Under the pieces are notes generated by a model. That model was not told the origin of the DNA and searched no databases. It saw only the letters and a program-made list of their open reading frames with translations. From contig NZ_CP029608.1 of NCBI RefSeq assembly GCF_003352185.1, positions 3,534,001 through 3,598,000 on the forward strand: 64,000 bases of DNA, in the 5' to 3' direction. The position numbers were made by a program, and so were the translations under genes. The number at the start of each line of letters is the position of its first letter. Position 1 is the stretch's first letter. Source of the DNA: Pseudomonas kribbensis (GTDB taxonomy: Bacteria; Pseudomonadota; Gammaproteobacteria; Pseudomonadales; Pseudomonadaceae). Shown piece after piece: positions 53,601-61,634 of the stretch.

Positions 53601-54301
53601 GCCAGTTGCTCGGGCATCGGGCGCAACACAACGGCAACCTTGAAGCCGAGCAACTTGTCACTGCCCTCGCCGACTTGCAGAACCAGTGCGGCGCCAGTGA
53701 ACAGCTCTGCGCCGAACTGCGCGCCGAGCAAGTCGAAGATCAGCGCCGGCAGAACGCCAACTCCGCGTTGGCGCAGCAGATCGCCGATGCCTATGCCGAA
53801 TATCAGCGCTGGGCGCGGCTCAATGCCTTGATCGGTTCGGCCACCGGTGACACCTTCCGCAAGATCGCCCAGGCCTACAACCTCGACCTGCTGGTGCATC
53901 ACGCCAACGCGCAATTGCGCCAACTGGTCAAACGCTATCGCCTCAAACGCGGCGGCAGCATGCTCGGTCTGCTGGTGATGGACACGGAAATGGGCGACGA
54001 ACTGCGCTCGGTGCATTCGCTGTCCGGCGGAGAAACCTTCCTGGTATCGCTGGCCCTCGCTCTGGGTCTGGCCTCGATGGCGTCGAGCACGCTGAAGATC
54101 GAATCGCTGTTCATCGACGAAGGCTTCGGCAGCCTCGATCCGGAATCCCTGCAACTGGCCATGGACGCCCTCGACGGCTTGCAGGCACAGGGCCGCAAGG
54201 TCGCGGTGATTTCTCACGTGCAGGAAATGCACGAGCGGATTCCGGTGCAGATTCAGGTACAGCGCCAGGGCAACGGTTTGAGCACATTGGAGGTGAAATG
54301 A
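50660..54301 (+). CDS. sbcC: SbcC, SMC-like ATPase subunit of SbcCD
   Basis: 1213 residues. Walker A ITGPTGAGKST at ~34-44; long coiled coils (~200-1010) broken by the zinc hook CPVCGSNEH (C605, C608); signature LSGGETFLVSLALALGLA and Walker B SLFIDEGFGSLD near the C-terminus. Longer than E. coli SbcC (1048), with very Gln-rich coils. Functions with SbcD in double-strand-break and palindrome processing. Confidence 0.97.
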   Translation: MKILAIRLKNLASLAGPFEIDFTAEPLASAGLFAITGPTGAGKSTLLDALCLALFGAVPRLNNTSRDAKVPDADGEIATGDPRTLLRRGTGEGFAEVDFVGVDGRRYRARWEANRAREKAGGKLQASRQSLRDIDQDQLLASQKGEYKVQLEAALGLNFEQFTRAVLLAQSEFSAFLKADDNDRSELLEKLTDTALYTRLGRRAFDKTKEAREAHKQLQDQATGVTPLPPEARAELDERFNAAQQQLKLQQAQLKQLEQQHTWLKDLHLLQDAQQAAAEQLQSAEHERETLAGERLRLTRLEQLAPQRHQFARKAEIDAQLTPLAAQINAHTRQQGELTEHQAQLEQDLSTAQIALSEAQKQQSESAPLLRQAFDEQSTLARLAKDVASGTEAKQAAEQASTEGQSAIQTLLDQQKQVAERLQRIAADLEQSAHLAPLSEAWNAYRDRLQQLMLIGNRLNKGESELANLEQNAARATEELATQKQQLEVLFKEAGAEPDAVAEQIGILGTLLQDNRKQLRAVEDLTRLWASQQELDKRSAELQQRQLDAQQERERLTQDGVKTKSELTVAEQTLNVTRELLERQRLARSASVEELRAQLQDDQPCPVCGSNEHPYHQPEALLQSLGRHDESEQASAQQAVDQLKEKLTELRASVGGVIAQQKELLQQQEQLAAQQQALTPSIESHPLAAQLLNQDSDKRAAWLTRQNDQLNQSITQDEHRQTALLTLQQDAARLTQQLRHAETAHQQATQHLSNQQRELSADRQRLDEELAAFATLLPSETHEALRAEPAATFMQLDRQIAERLAQVDQQKEELAEQQQRQQTLEKEQDRQQSRVQQLQTAEQQLNTLSAQQQASQEKLAQLLGDHNCAEHWQQQLELAVEQARNAESTTTQALQGVRTRLVQIAAELKAQQERLQALETEDRDLAGKIADWRARHPELDDGGLEDLLRVDDAQVGELRERLQRNEKALEHAKVLLQERDRQLLGHRAQHNGNLEAEQLVTALADLQNQCGASEQLCAELRAEQVEDQRRQNANSALAQQIADAYAEYQRWARLNALIGSATGDTFRKIAQAYNLDLLVHHANAQLRQLVKRYRLKRGGSMLGLLVMDTEMGDELRSVHSLSGGETFLVSLALALGLASMASSTLKIESLFIDEGFGSLDPESLQLAMDALDGLQAQGRKVAVISHVQEMHERIPVQIQVQRQGNGLSTLEVK

Positions 54302-54882
54302 ACACGATGTATTCCTTCCGCCGCTGCCCGTACGCGATGCGGGCGCGGATGGCGCTGCGCTATTCGGGCGTGCCGGTGGAGATCGTCGAAGTCAGCCTCA
54401 AGGCCAAACCGGCGGAGATGCTGGCGATCTCGCCCAAAGGTACGGTGCCGGTGCTGGATGCCGGTGGTCAGGTGATCGATGAGAGCCTGGAGATCATGCG
54501 CTGGGCGCTGGCGCAGAATGATCCGGATGACTGGTTGCTGGGTGGCGATTCAAGGCTTGCCGAGTTGATCGAAGCCAACGATCAAGTGTTCAAGGTGCAT
54601 TTGAATCGCTACAAGTACGCCGAGCGTTATCCGGAACAGCCGATGGAGGTCTATCGCGCGGAAGGTGCGCTGTTCCTGCAGAAGCTCGATGAGTTACTCG
54701 AGAACCGCGACTACTTGCTGGCCGATCATCCTTGCCTGGCCGATATCGCGCTGCTGCCCTTTGTCCGCCAGTTCGCCCATGTTGATCGTGACTGGTTTGC
54801 GACGACGCCGTATCAGCGATTGCAGGCTTGGCTGCAGCGTTTTCTTGAGTCGGAGCTGTTTACCGCCATCATGAAAAAGTAA
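54298..54882 (+). CDS. Glutathione S-transferase family protein
   Basis: 194 residues. Thioredoxin-like N-terminal domain (YSFRRCPYAMRARMALRYSGVPVEIVEVSLKAKPAEML, SPKGTVPVLDAGGQVIDESLEIMRWAL) with a CPYA site, then the helical GST_C domain (LLADHPCLADIALLPFVRQFAHVDRDWF). The CPYA and R-rich start place it among Omega/YfcF-like GSTs. It overlaps the sbcC stop by 4 nt, an uncommon but clear translational link. Confidence 0.92.
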   Translation: MNTMYSFRRCPYAMRARMALRYSGVPVEIVEVSLKAKPAEMLAISPKGTVPVLDAGGQVIDESLEIMRWALAQNDPDDWLLGGDSRLAELIEANDQVFKVHLNRYKYAERYPEQPMEVYRAEGALFLQKLDELLENRDYLLADHPCLADIALLPFVRQFAHVDRDWFATTPYQRLQAWLQRFLESELFTAIMKK

Positions 54883-54887
54883 GCGCC

Positions 54888-55145
54888 TTACGCCAGTACC
54901 TGGCACATGCCGATGGCCGAGCAATCCACTTGGAATGGTCCGAGAAAACTCACTTCGGTTTTCACCGGTGGATTGCCGGCCAGCAGCCCCAGCGCATTGG
55001 CCCGTTCGATGTTGTGCGCAATGGTGTGGTTGGCCTCTATGGCCCGGGCCAGCCCGCCGACCGAGCCCTGGCCGAATCCCAACAGGGAGGCGCCATTGGT
55101 CATGATCGCCAGACCGGCGATGATCCAGAATCTGTAGCCTTTCAT
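54888..55145 (-). CDS. Small hypothetical protein with N-terminal TM
   Basis: 85 residues; signal/TM (YRFWIIAGLAIMTNGASLLGFGQ), then AIEANHTIAHNIERANALGLLAGNPPVKTEVSFLGPFQVDCSAIGMCQ with two C-terminal Cys. Overlaps the preceding 70-residue gene by 4 nt (ATGA). Unknown function, probably membrane or periplasm. Confidence 0.65.
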   Translation of the reverse strand: MKGYRFWIIAGLAIMTNGASLLGFGQGSVGGLARAIEANHTIAHNIERANALGLLAGNPPVKTEVSFLGPFQVDCSAIGMCQVLA

Positions 55146-55354
55146 GCTCCGACGGCTCCCGCGAGTTCAACGGAATCCGCCGCTGCGTTTTGCGAGCGAA
55201 GTTCGAACTGGACGCCGGGATGTGCGACCTGGATCGGCGCATCGAAGCTGTGTTGCGACTGGGACGAAAGGCTGACGAACAGCACCATGACCAGGTACAG
55301 ACCGATGGCCAGGTAGGCGCCGCGTTTTGCGGAAGTGATGATTGAACTGGCCAT
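55142..55354 (-). CDS. Small hypothetical membrane protein
   Basis: 70 residues; one TM (GAYLAIGLYLVMVLFVSLSSQS), short periplasmic tail rich in Ala/Val. Translationally coupled to the 85-residue gene, so the two likely work together. Function unknown. Confidence 0.65.
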   Translation of the reverse strand: MASSIITSAKRGAYLAIGLYLVMVLFVSLSSQSQHSFDAPIQVAHPGVQFELRSQNAAADSVELAGAVGA

Positions 55355-55516
55355 GATGTGTGCTCCGTGGACAATGTTTCGACGCCCACAGAATCAATCA
55401 AAAAAGCCGGGGTAACCACTCAGCGTTTGCCATAGTAACCATCAGCTTGGTTGATTATTTAGCCGGTCTATCCCGCCGTTTGAAAATGTCTATCGCCTGA
55501 CAATACACACGCAAAA

Positions 55517-55589
55517 AACTGCCCAAGGCTGCGATCTTTTGATTTTGCTTTTGATAAACAAGATCAAAGGATCGCAGCCTTGGGCAGTT
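55517..55589. repeat. Long perfect inverted repeat
   Basis: 20-bp perfect arms (55517-55536 and 55570-55589, core GGCTGCGATC/GATCGCAGCC) with a 33-nt AT-rich loop that itself pairs in part (TTTTGAT/ATCAAA). A Pseudomonas GATCGCAGCC-type repeat. It lies 19 nt beyond the stop of the small secreted gene; 55355-55516 shows no gene. Confidence 0.88.
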
Positions 55590-55608
55590 CCAGGGCGTGA
55601 CGGAAATT

Positions 55609-55788
55609 TCAGTGTTGGGCTTTGTGATCCAGCGCGGCGTAGAAGTTGGCGCTCTGTTGCAGGTATTTCTGGGTGTAGCTCTGGGTGTGGGATTTTTTGT
55701 CGCTGATTTCAACGTTGGCGCTGGCTGGCAGAGCAACGGTGGCGGAGATGGCAGAAGCGGCGATAACGGAGAAGAGATTGAAGTTCAT
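55609..55788 (-). CDS. Small secreted hypothetical protein
   Basis: 59 residues from the ATG at 55788 (GGTTACCGCC upstream, weak RBS). Signal peptide NLFSVIAASAISATVALPASA, mature ~37 residues, polar and helical (HTQSYTQKYLQQSANFYAALDH). Unknown. Confidence 0.6.
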   Translation of the reverse strand: MNFNLFSVIAASAISATVALPASANVEISDKKSHTQSYTQKYLQQSANFYAALDHKAQH

Positions 55789-55944
55789 GGCGGTAACCCT
55801 CGTGTTCGGTTGGCTTGCTTGCCCGGTTGGGCCGTGAAGCAAACTTAACGCTCGAGGGTTGCTCGCTTGAAATGCTTTGCACCATTACCTGTTATCAGCA
55901 GGATTAATACAAAGCGTCAGGCCCCGTAGATCGGGGCCTGCGGC

Positions 55945-57120
55945 TTATTGACGCACAAGAAACTTGAGGTCGCTCGGGGCGTCCATCGGCAGTTTTTGCA
56001 CGGTTTTGCCCAGCAGACCGGTCTTGCCATCACGTTCGACCACGACAATCTGGTTGCTCTTCTGGTTGGCGATCAGCAGGAATTTGCCGCTCGGATCGAG
56101 GCTGAACTCACGCGGGTGATCGCCTTCCACCGAACGTCGCTGCAGTTCCTTGAGCTGGCCGCTGGCCGGGTCGATGGCGAACACTAGCAACTGGTTGGCG
56201 GTGCCACGGTTGCTGACATAAAGGAATTTGCCATCGGCGGACGCGTGCAGCGCCGCAGCGGCTTTGTCCGAAGTCGGCTGGCCGGCTGCCAGATCAACCA
56301 TTTGCGTCTGGGTCAGCACGCCGTCCTTGTAGTCGAACACGGCAACCTGGGCGCTCATTTCCATGGTCAGCCAGGCATGTTTGCCGTCAGCGCTGAACAA
56401 CAGATGACGCGGGCCGCTGCCCGGTGGCAGTTGCACCGAAGCGGTTTTTGCCGGAGTCAGCGGCAGGTCCGGGTTGGCTTTCGGGTCGAATTGGTAGACA
56501 AAGACTTTGTCTGCACCCAGGTCGTTGGAGAACACAAAACGGCCGTCCGGCGAGGAAATCGTCGAGTGCACGTGGTTCGAGGCCTGACGCTCGAGGTTGA
56601 CCCGACTCGCCGGGTGCGCGCTCATCTGCACCACCGGTTTGAGCTTGCCGTCGCTGCCCACCGGCAACACCGCGAGGGTGCCGCCCGGATCTTCAACCAC
56701 CGAATAGTTGCTGACGAACAGATGACTGGCGTCGCCACTGAGGCTCGAATGGGTAGGCTCGTTGCCCAGGCTCTGCACCTGATTGATCAGGGTCAGGACG
56801 TGGGTCTTGGGATCGATCGAATAACTGCTGACACGGCCGACCGGGTCTTTCTGGCCAGGGCCGTTTTCGTTGACCACGAACACCCGGTGCTGATCCTTGG
56901 ACAGGGTCAACCACGACGGGTTTTCGCTCTTGATCACCTGCAGCGGCTTGGCGTCGATCTGGCCGGTGGCGCTGTCGAAGTTCATCCGGTAGATGCCTTG
57001 GCTGGTGCCGGCGGTGTAGGAGCCGACCAGCAACTGGAAGCTTTCGGCCGAGGCACTGGACAGGCCCATCGCACCGACGCTGCCGGCCATCAGCAACGGC
57101 CAGAACTTACGCATGTTCAT
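55945..57120 (-). CDS. Lactonase-family seven-bladed beta-propeller, exported
   Basis: 391 residues. Signal peptide MNMRKFWPLLMAGSVGAMGLSSASA; then PF10282-type blades: FQLLVGSYTAGTSQGIYRMNFD, NPSWLTLSKDQHRVFVVNE, HVHSTISSPDGRFVFSNDLGADKVFVYQFD, GSGPRHLLFSADGKHAWLTMEM, GDHPREFSLDPSGKFLLIANQKSNQIVV. Related to 6-phosphogluconolactonase YbhE/Pgl, but export argues for another lactone or a binding role. Overlaps the DUF5629 gene by 4 nt. Confidence 0.9.
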   Translation of the reverse strand: MNMRKFWPLLMAGSVGAMGLSSASAESFQLLVGSYTAGTSQGIYRMNFDSATGQIDAKPLQVIKSENPSWLTLSKDQHRVFVVNENGPGQKDPVGRVSSYSIDPKTHVLTLINQVQSLGNEPTHSSLSGDASHLFVSNYSVVEDPGGTLAVLPVGSDGKLKPVVQMSAHPASRVNLERQASNHVHSTISSPDGRFVFSNDLGADKVFVYQFDPKANPDLPLTPAKTASVQLPPGSGPRHLLFSADGKHAWLTMEMSAQVAVFDYKDGVLTQTQMVDLAAGQPTSDKAAAALHASADGKFLYVSNRGTANQLLVFAIDPASGQLKELQRRSVEGDHPREFSLDPSGKFLLIANQKSNQIVVVERDGKTGLLGKTVQKLPMDAPSDLKFLVRQ

Positions 57121-57413
57121 TCGGTTTCATCCTCGTCGTTGCTGCCACCGAACGCGTCCTTGCATACAAGACGGTGCTCGCCGGTATCACCTTTGATGAC
57201 CCAGTTCTCTTTCGTCTGATCGAATGTTGCTGCTCTGACCTGTTCCGGGGTGAATTCCCAGTGCTTCGTCACTCGACCGTCCATGAGTTCGATATGCAGA
57301 CCATCGTCTTCATAGAGAGAAAACTCGAAAGCGTACAAGCCGTCGATTTCAACCATGTCGCAGTGTTTGAGGACGTTGAGAAGGGTTTGGGGTTCGGCAG
57401 TCATGTCGATCAT
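57117..57413 (-). CDS. DUF5629 family protein
   Basis: 98 residues; LLNVLKHCDMVEIDGLYAFEFSLYEDDGLHIELMDGRVTKHWEFTPEQV matches the small Pseudomonas DUF5629 family. The acidic tail GGSNDEDETE ends in the overlap with the lactonase gene. Start at 57413 (GAAAGA upstream) or 57404. Function unknown. Confidence 0.78.
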   Translation of the reverse strand: MIDMTAEPQTLLNVLKHCDMVEIDGLYAFEFSLYEDDGLHIELMDGRVTKHWEFTPEQVRAATFDQTKENWVIKGDTGEHRLVCKDAFGGSNDEDETE

Positions 57414-57500
57414 GTCTTTCAGGGGGAAAGTGGCAATGATAGCTCAATGTGGCCGCCGGGCCTCAGGGGAGCTTGCCCACACAAGACCCGGCGATCCGGC

Positions 57501-59081
57501 TTAGAGCGCTTCGCGTGAAGGCTTGCCGTCGACCAGTCGCTGAATCCGCAGCGGGTTGGCGTTTTTCAACGGTTCCGGCAGCAGGCTGTCGGGGCAGTTC
57601 TGGAAGCACACCGGGCGCAGGAAACGATCGATGGCCAGGGTGCCGACCGAGGTACCGCGAGCATCGGAGGTCGCGGGATAAGGGCCGCCGTGGATCATCG
57701 AATCACACACCTCGACACCGGTCGGGTAACCGTTGAGCAGGATCCGTCCGACCTTCTGCTCCAGCAACGGCGTCAGTTCCGGGAACTGCACGAAGTCTGC
57801 CGGTTCACCGATGAGGGTCGCCGTGAGCTGACCATGCAGCCCCAGCAGCGCCGCACTCAGTTGCGCCTGATCGGCCACTTCGACGATCACCGTGGTCGGG
57901 CCGAACACTTCTTCCTGCAGCACTTCATCGCCATTGATCAACAGGCTGGCATCGGCCCTGAACAACTGTGGCTGCGCCTGATTGCCCTGCTGCGGGTTGC
58001 CGGCCAGATGCTCGATGCCGGCATGCGCCAAGAGTTTTTCCAGACCCTTGCCGTAGCTGCCAAGGGTCCCGGCATTGAGCATGGTTTGCGCCGGTTGGTC
58101 GCCGATCAGCGCAGCGACTTGCTCAACGAACGCCGTGAATTGCGGCGAGCGAATGCCGATCACCAGGCCCGGGTTGGTACAGAACTGACCGCAGCCCTGC
58201 ACCACCGACGCGGTCAGATCACGGGCGACGGTTTCCGAACGAACGGCCAGGGCCTGGGGCAACACGATCACCGGGTTGATGCTCGACATCTCGGCGAACA
58301 CCGGGATCGGCTGTGGACGCGCGGCGGCCATGTCGCACAACGCCCGTCCGCCCTTGAGCGAACCGGTGAAACCGACAGCTTGAATCGCCGGGTGCTTGAC
58401 CAGCCACTCGCCGACGCCACCGCCGTAGATCATATTGAACACACCCGCCGGCATCGCGGTTTTCTCTGCTGCACGAATCACCGCGTCAGCCACGAGTTCG
58501 GCCGTGGCCATATGGCCGCTGTGGGCCTTGAACACCACCGGGCACCCGGCGGCCAGCGCCGACGCGGTGTCGCCGCCAGCGGTGGAAAATGCCAACGGAA
58601 AGTTGCTCGCGCCGAACACAGCCACCGGGCCCAAGCCGATGCGGTATTGGCGCAGATCGGGGCGCGGCAGCGGCTGACGGTCCGGCAACGGCAGGTCGAT
58701 TCGCGCGCCGTAGAAATCACCGCGCCGAAGAACCTTGGCGAACAGCCGCATCTGGCCGCTGGTGCGACCACGCTCGCCCTGAATCCGCCCGGCAGGCAGC
58801 GCGGTCTCACGGCAGACCACCGCGACAAAATCATCGCCCAGCGCATCCAGCTCATCGGCGATGGCATCGAGAAACTGCGCGCGGCGTTCGGCGCTCAAGC
58901 TGCGATAGGCCGGGTAGGCAGAAGCGGCCGCTTTGGCGGCGGCGTCCACTTCCTCCTGCGTCGCCTGAATGAAATCGTGAGGGAGCGCCTCGCCCGTCGT
59001 GGCGTCGATGCTCTGCAACTTGACGCTGCCCGCCGCACTGCGACGCCCGCCAATGTAGTTGTGACCGAGAATCTGAGTCAT
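57501..59081 (-). CDS. Aldehyde dehydrogenase, likely 2,5-dioxovalerate (KGSA) dehydrogenase
   Basis: 526 residues, the length of the KGSADH/AraE-like class. Cofactor-binding and catalytic blocks: VFGASNFPLAFSTAGGDTASALAAGCPVVFKAHSGH, VGFTGSLKGGRAL, AEMSSINPVIV (Glu) and GCGQFCTNPGLVIG (catalytic Cys). It oxidises 2-oxoglutarate semialdehyde to 2-oxoglutarate, the last step of pentonate/hexarate breakdown. Clusters with a FAH-family enzyme, an MFS transporter and an IlvD/Edd dehydratase. Confidence 0.92.
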   Translation of the reverse strand: MTQILGHNYIGGRRSAAGSVKLQSIDATTGEALPHDFIQATQEEVDAAAKAAASAYPAYRSLSAERRAQFLDAIADELDALGDDFVAVVCRETALPAGRIQGERGRTSGQMRLFAKVLRRGDFYGARIDLPLPDRQPLPRPDLRQYRIGLGPVAVFGASNFPLAFSTAGGDTASALAAGCPVVFKAHSGHMATAELVADAVIRAAEKTAMPAGVFNMIYGGGVGEWLVKHPAIQAVGFTGSLKGGRALCDMAAARPQPIPVFAEMSSINPVIVLPQALAVRSETVARDLTASVVQGCGQFCTNPGLVIGIRSPQFTAFVEQVAALIGDQPAQTMLNAGTLGSYGKGLEKLLAHAGIEHLAGNPQQGNQAQPQLFRADASLLINGDEVLQEEVFGPTTVIVEVADQAQLSAALLGLHGQLTATLIGEPADFVQFPELTPLLEQKVGRILLNGYPTGVEVCDSMIHGGPYPATSDARGTSVGTLAIDRFLRPVCFQNCPDSLLPEPLKNANPLRIQRLVDGKPSREAL

Positions 59082-59090
59082 GGGATCTCC

Positions 59091-60083
59091 TTAAAGGGTG
59101 CCAATGCTGTCCGGTTGGAAAACGGCTTCAACCGGGGTGATGCCGTTGACCAGCGGCGCACCGAATTCGGCCTGGCTGATCTCGAACACATCGCCCGGCT
59201 GAGTGCGGATGCCATCGGCGAACGACAGGGTCGCGGTGCCGAAAAAGTGAATGTGCACGTCGCCCGGGCGCAGGAACTGGCTGTACTTGAAGTGGTGGTA
59301 TTCGAGGTTCGCCAGGCTGTGGCACATGTTGGCCTCACCGCTGAGGAACTCGTTCTGCCACAGCACTTCGCCGTCGCGCAGGATGCGGCTGGTGCCGGCC
59401 AGATGTTGCGGCAATTCACCGACGCGCAGTTCCGGGCCGTAGCTGCAACTGCGCAGTTTCGAGTGGGCCAGGTACAGGTAATTCTTGCGCTCCATGACGT
59501 GATCGGAGAACTCGTTGCCCACCGCGAAACCGAGGCGATACGGCTTGCCGTCGTAGCCGATGACGTAGAGGCCGGCCATCTCCGGTTCTTCGCCGGCGTC
59601 TTCGGCAAACGGTGGCAGCGGGAACGGCTGACCGGGACGCACGACAATGCTGCCATCGCCCTTGTAGAACCACTCCGGTTGCACCCCGGCCTGCCCCGCC
59701 GCCGGTTTGCCGCCCTCCACGCCCCACTTGAAGATGCGCATGGTGTCGGTCATCGCCGCCTCGTCGCCGGCCTGCTGGTGCATCTTGTCCCGGGCCGATG
59801 CGCTGCCGAGGTGCGTGAGACCGGTGCCGCTGACCAGCAGGTGCGCCGGGTCCGGATGATCCAGCGGCGGCAGGATGCGCAGTTTGGCCAGCAGTTTGGC
59901 GTAATCGTGGCTGATGCCCAGGCCCAGAGTTTGTACTTGTTGCGCCAGGGTGCTGCCGGCTTCAATCGCCGCCAGGGCGAGGTCGCGAACCGTGCGCGCA
60001 TCCTGCACCTCACGCACCAGACCGTCCTCGACCACCCCGACGCGGCGCTCGCCGTTACTCAATTCGAATTGAACCAGATGCAT
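59091..60083 (-). CDS. FAH-superfamily (AraD1/XylX-like) enzyme
   Basis: 330 residues. Fumarylacetoacetate-hydrolase fold: LPPLDHPDPAHLLVSGTGLTHLGSA, WFYKGDGSIV, EEPEMAGLYVIGYDGKPYRLGFAVGNEFSDHVMERKNYL (metal-binding E-x-E... D), HSKLRSCSYGPELRVG, HIHFFGTATLS. The FAH family includes 2-keto-3-deoxy-pentonate dehydratases (XylX-type), which fits the pathway: dehydratase, this enzyme, semialdehyde dehydrogenase. 9 nt before the aldehyde dehydrogenase gene. Confidence 0.87.
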   Translation of the reverse strand: MHLVQFELSNGERRVGVVEDGLVREVQDARTVRDLALAAIEAGSTLAQQVQTLGLGISHDYAKLLAKLRILPPLDHPDPAHLLVSGTGLTHLGSASARDKMHQQAGDEAAMTDTMRIFKWGVEGGKPAAGQAGVQPEWFYKGDGSIVVRPGQPFPLPPFAEDAGEEPEMAGLYVIGYDGKPYRLGFAVGNEFSDHVMERKNYLYLAHSKLRSCSYGPELRVGELPQHLAGTSRILRDGEVLWQNEFLSGEANMCHSLANLEYHHFKYSQFLRPGDVHIHFFGTATLSFADGIRTQPGDVFEISQAEFGAPLVNGITPVEAVFQPDSIGTL

Positions 60084-60118
60084 GATGTTCTCCTGTTAAG
60101 ACAAATCCTGGATCGATA

Positions 60119-61441
60119 TCAGGTGCGGGTCGCACCGCGAGCACTGGCGGCGAACTGATCAACCGGCAACACGTGTTTGCGCTCCAGCAAGCGATAGACG
60201 ACGCCCGTCAGAACCAGCCCGAACACCATCACCCCGGACAGGAAGTACAGGCCCGAAGCGAGATTGCCGGTGTATTCCTTCAACGCGCCGATCACGAATG
60301 GGCCGATGTAACCGCCGAGGTTGCCCACCGAGTTGATCAAGGCAATGCCCGCCGCCGCACTGGCGCCGGCAAAGAAGCGCCCCGGCAAGGTCCAGAACAC
60401 CGCCGTGCAGGAAAACAGCGCGAACGCCACCAGACACAACGCCGCCAGTTGCGCCACCGGCAACGACAGCCAGGCGCTGAGGAACAAGCCGAGGGCGCCC
60501 AGCACGTAAAGCACCGCCAGATGCCCGTAGCGATCATTCATGCGGTCGGAACTGCGCGGCACGATCAGCAGCCCGACGATGCCGAAGATGTACGGCACCG
60601 ATGACACGAAACCGGTCACCAGATCGCTGCCGCCAAACTGTTTGATCAGGGTCGGCAGCCACAGGCCAAGTCCGTAGATGCTCAGGGTCACCGGCAGATA
60701 GAACAGCGCCAGCAGCAACACACGTTTGTCCTTGAGCGCATGCAGCGGATTGCCGTGGCGGGTCTGGCCGTATTCCTGCAGATCCTTTTTCAGCTCACCG
60801 GTCAGCCAGTCTTTCTCGGCCTGATCCATCCATTCCACTTGCTGCGGACCGTCCGGCAGCCAACGCAATACCGGCCAGGTCAGCAGGATCGCCGGGGTGC
60901 CGATGACGATGAACAGCCACTGCCAGCCATGCAGACCGAGGATGCCGTCCAGGCCCAGCAGGCCGCCGGACACGGGGCCGGTGATCATCATCGCGATGGG
61001 TTGGGACAGGATGAACAGGCCGAGGATCTTGCCGCGATGGCGTACCGGGAACCATTGGGTGATGTAGTACAGAACGCCGGGAAAGAACCCCGCCTCCGCC
61101 GCGCCGAGCAGAAAGCGCATCACGTAGAAACTGTGCGGGCCCTGGACGAACGCCATGCCGATGGTGATCGCGCCCCAGGTGATCATGATCCGCGCGAACC
61201 AGCGCCGCGCACCGAAGCGTTCGAGCATCAGGTTGCTGGGGATTTCCAGTAGAAAGTAGCCAATGAAAAACAGCCCGGCACCGAGGCCGTAGGCGGCATC
61301 GCCGATGCCGATGTCGGCGCCCATGTGCAGCTTGGCAAAGCCGACGGCGGAGCGATCCACATAGGCGATCAGGTACAGCAGGATCAGGAAGGGAATCAGT
61401 TTCAACGTGATGCGCCGGACAAGCCGCAGTTCCTGGCTCAT
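60119..61441 (-). CDS. MFS transporter of the anion:cation symporter family
   Basis: 440 residues, 12 predicted TM helices in two halves with a central loop (DQAEKDWLTGELKKDLQEYGQ). ACS-family motifs: YVDRSAVGFAKLHM, GYFLLEIPSNLMLERFGARRW, GAAEAGFFPGVLYYITQWFPVRHRGKILG. Relatives carry hexonates, glucarate or other sugar acids, so a pentonate or aldonate is the likely substrate. First gene of the minus-strand catabolic operon. Confidence 0.92.
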   Translation of the reverse strand: MSQELRLVRRITLKLIPFLILLYLIAYVDRSAVGFAKLHMGADIGIGDAAYGLGAGLFFIGYFLLEIPSNLMLERFGARRWFARIMITWGAITIGMAFVQGPHSFYVMRFLLGAAEAGFFPGVLYYITQWFPVRHRGKILGLFILSQPIAMMITGPVSGGLLGLDGILGLHGWQWLFIVIGTPAILLTWPVLRWLPDGPQQVEWMDQAEKDWLTGELKKDLQEYGQTRHGNPLHALKDKRVLLLALFYLPVTLSIYGLGLWLPTLIKQFGGSDLVTGFVSSVPYIFGIVGLLIVPRSSDRMNDRYGHLAVLYVLGALGLFLSAWLSLPVAQLAALCLVAFALFSCTAVFWTLPGRFFAGASAAAGIALINSVGNLGGYIGPFVIGALKEYTGNLASGLYFLSGVMVFGLVLTGVVYRLLERKHVLPVDQFAASARGATRT

Positions 61442-61534
61442 GGGATCGGTCTCCGATTGTTGTTTTTATGGAACCTGCGGGGACGCCTCTCGCGGAAAAT
61501 CGCCAGGGCCATCCCTCAATCGAAAACGACTATA

Positions 61535-61545
61535 TAGTAATACTA
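61535..61545. promoter_or_regulatory. GntR/FadR-type operator candidate 1
   Basis: TAGTAATACTA, a perfect palindrome fitting the FadR-class pattern TNGTNNNACNA, in the divergent MFS/dehydratase promoter. The FCD regulator encoded at 63524 is the obvious candidate binder. Confidence 0.6.
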
Positions 61546-61609
61546 ATTACCCAACAACACTTCCAAAGCGCCGATTTTACGCTTATGTTTAGCCGAAGCT
61601 CGCAAACAA

Positions 61610-61620
61610 TAGTCTTACAA
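61610..61620. promoter_or_regulatory. GntR/FadR-type operator candidate 2
   Basis: TAGTCTTACAA, also fits TNGTNNNACNA, 75 bp from the first site and 15 nt before the dehydratase ATG. Confidence 0.5.
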
Positions 61621-61634
61621 TAAGAGAATCGATC

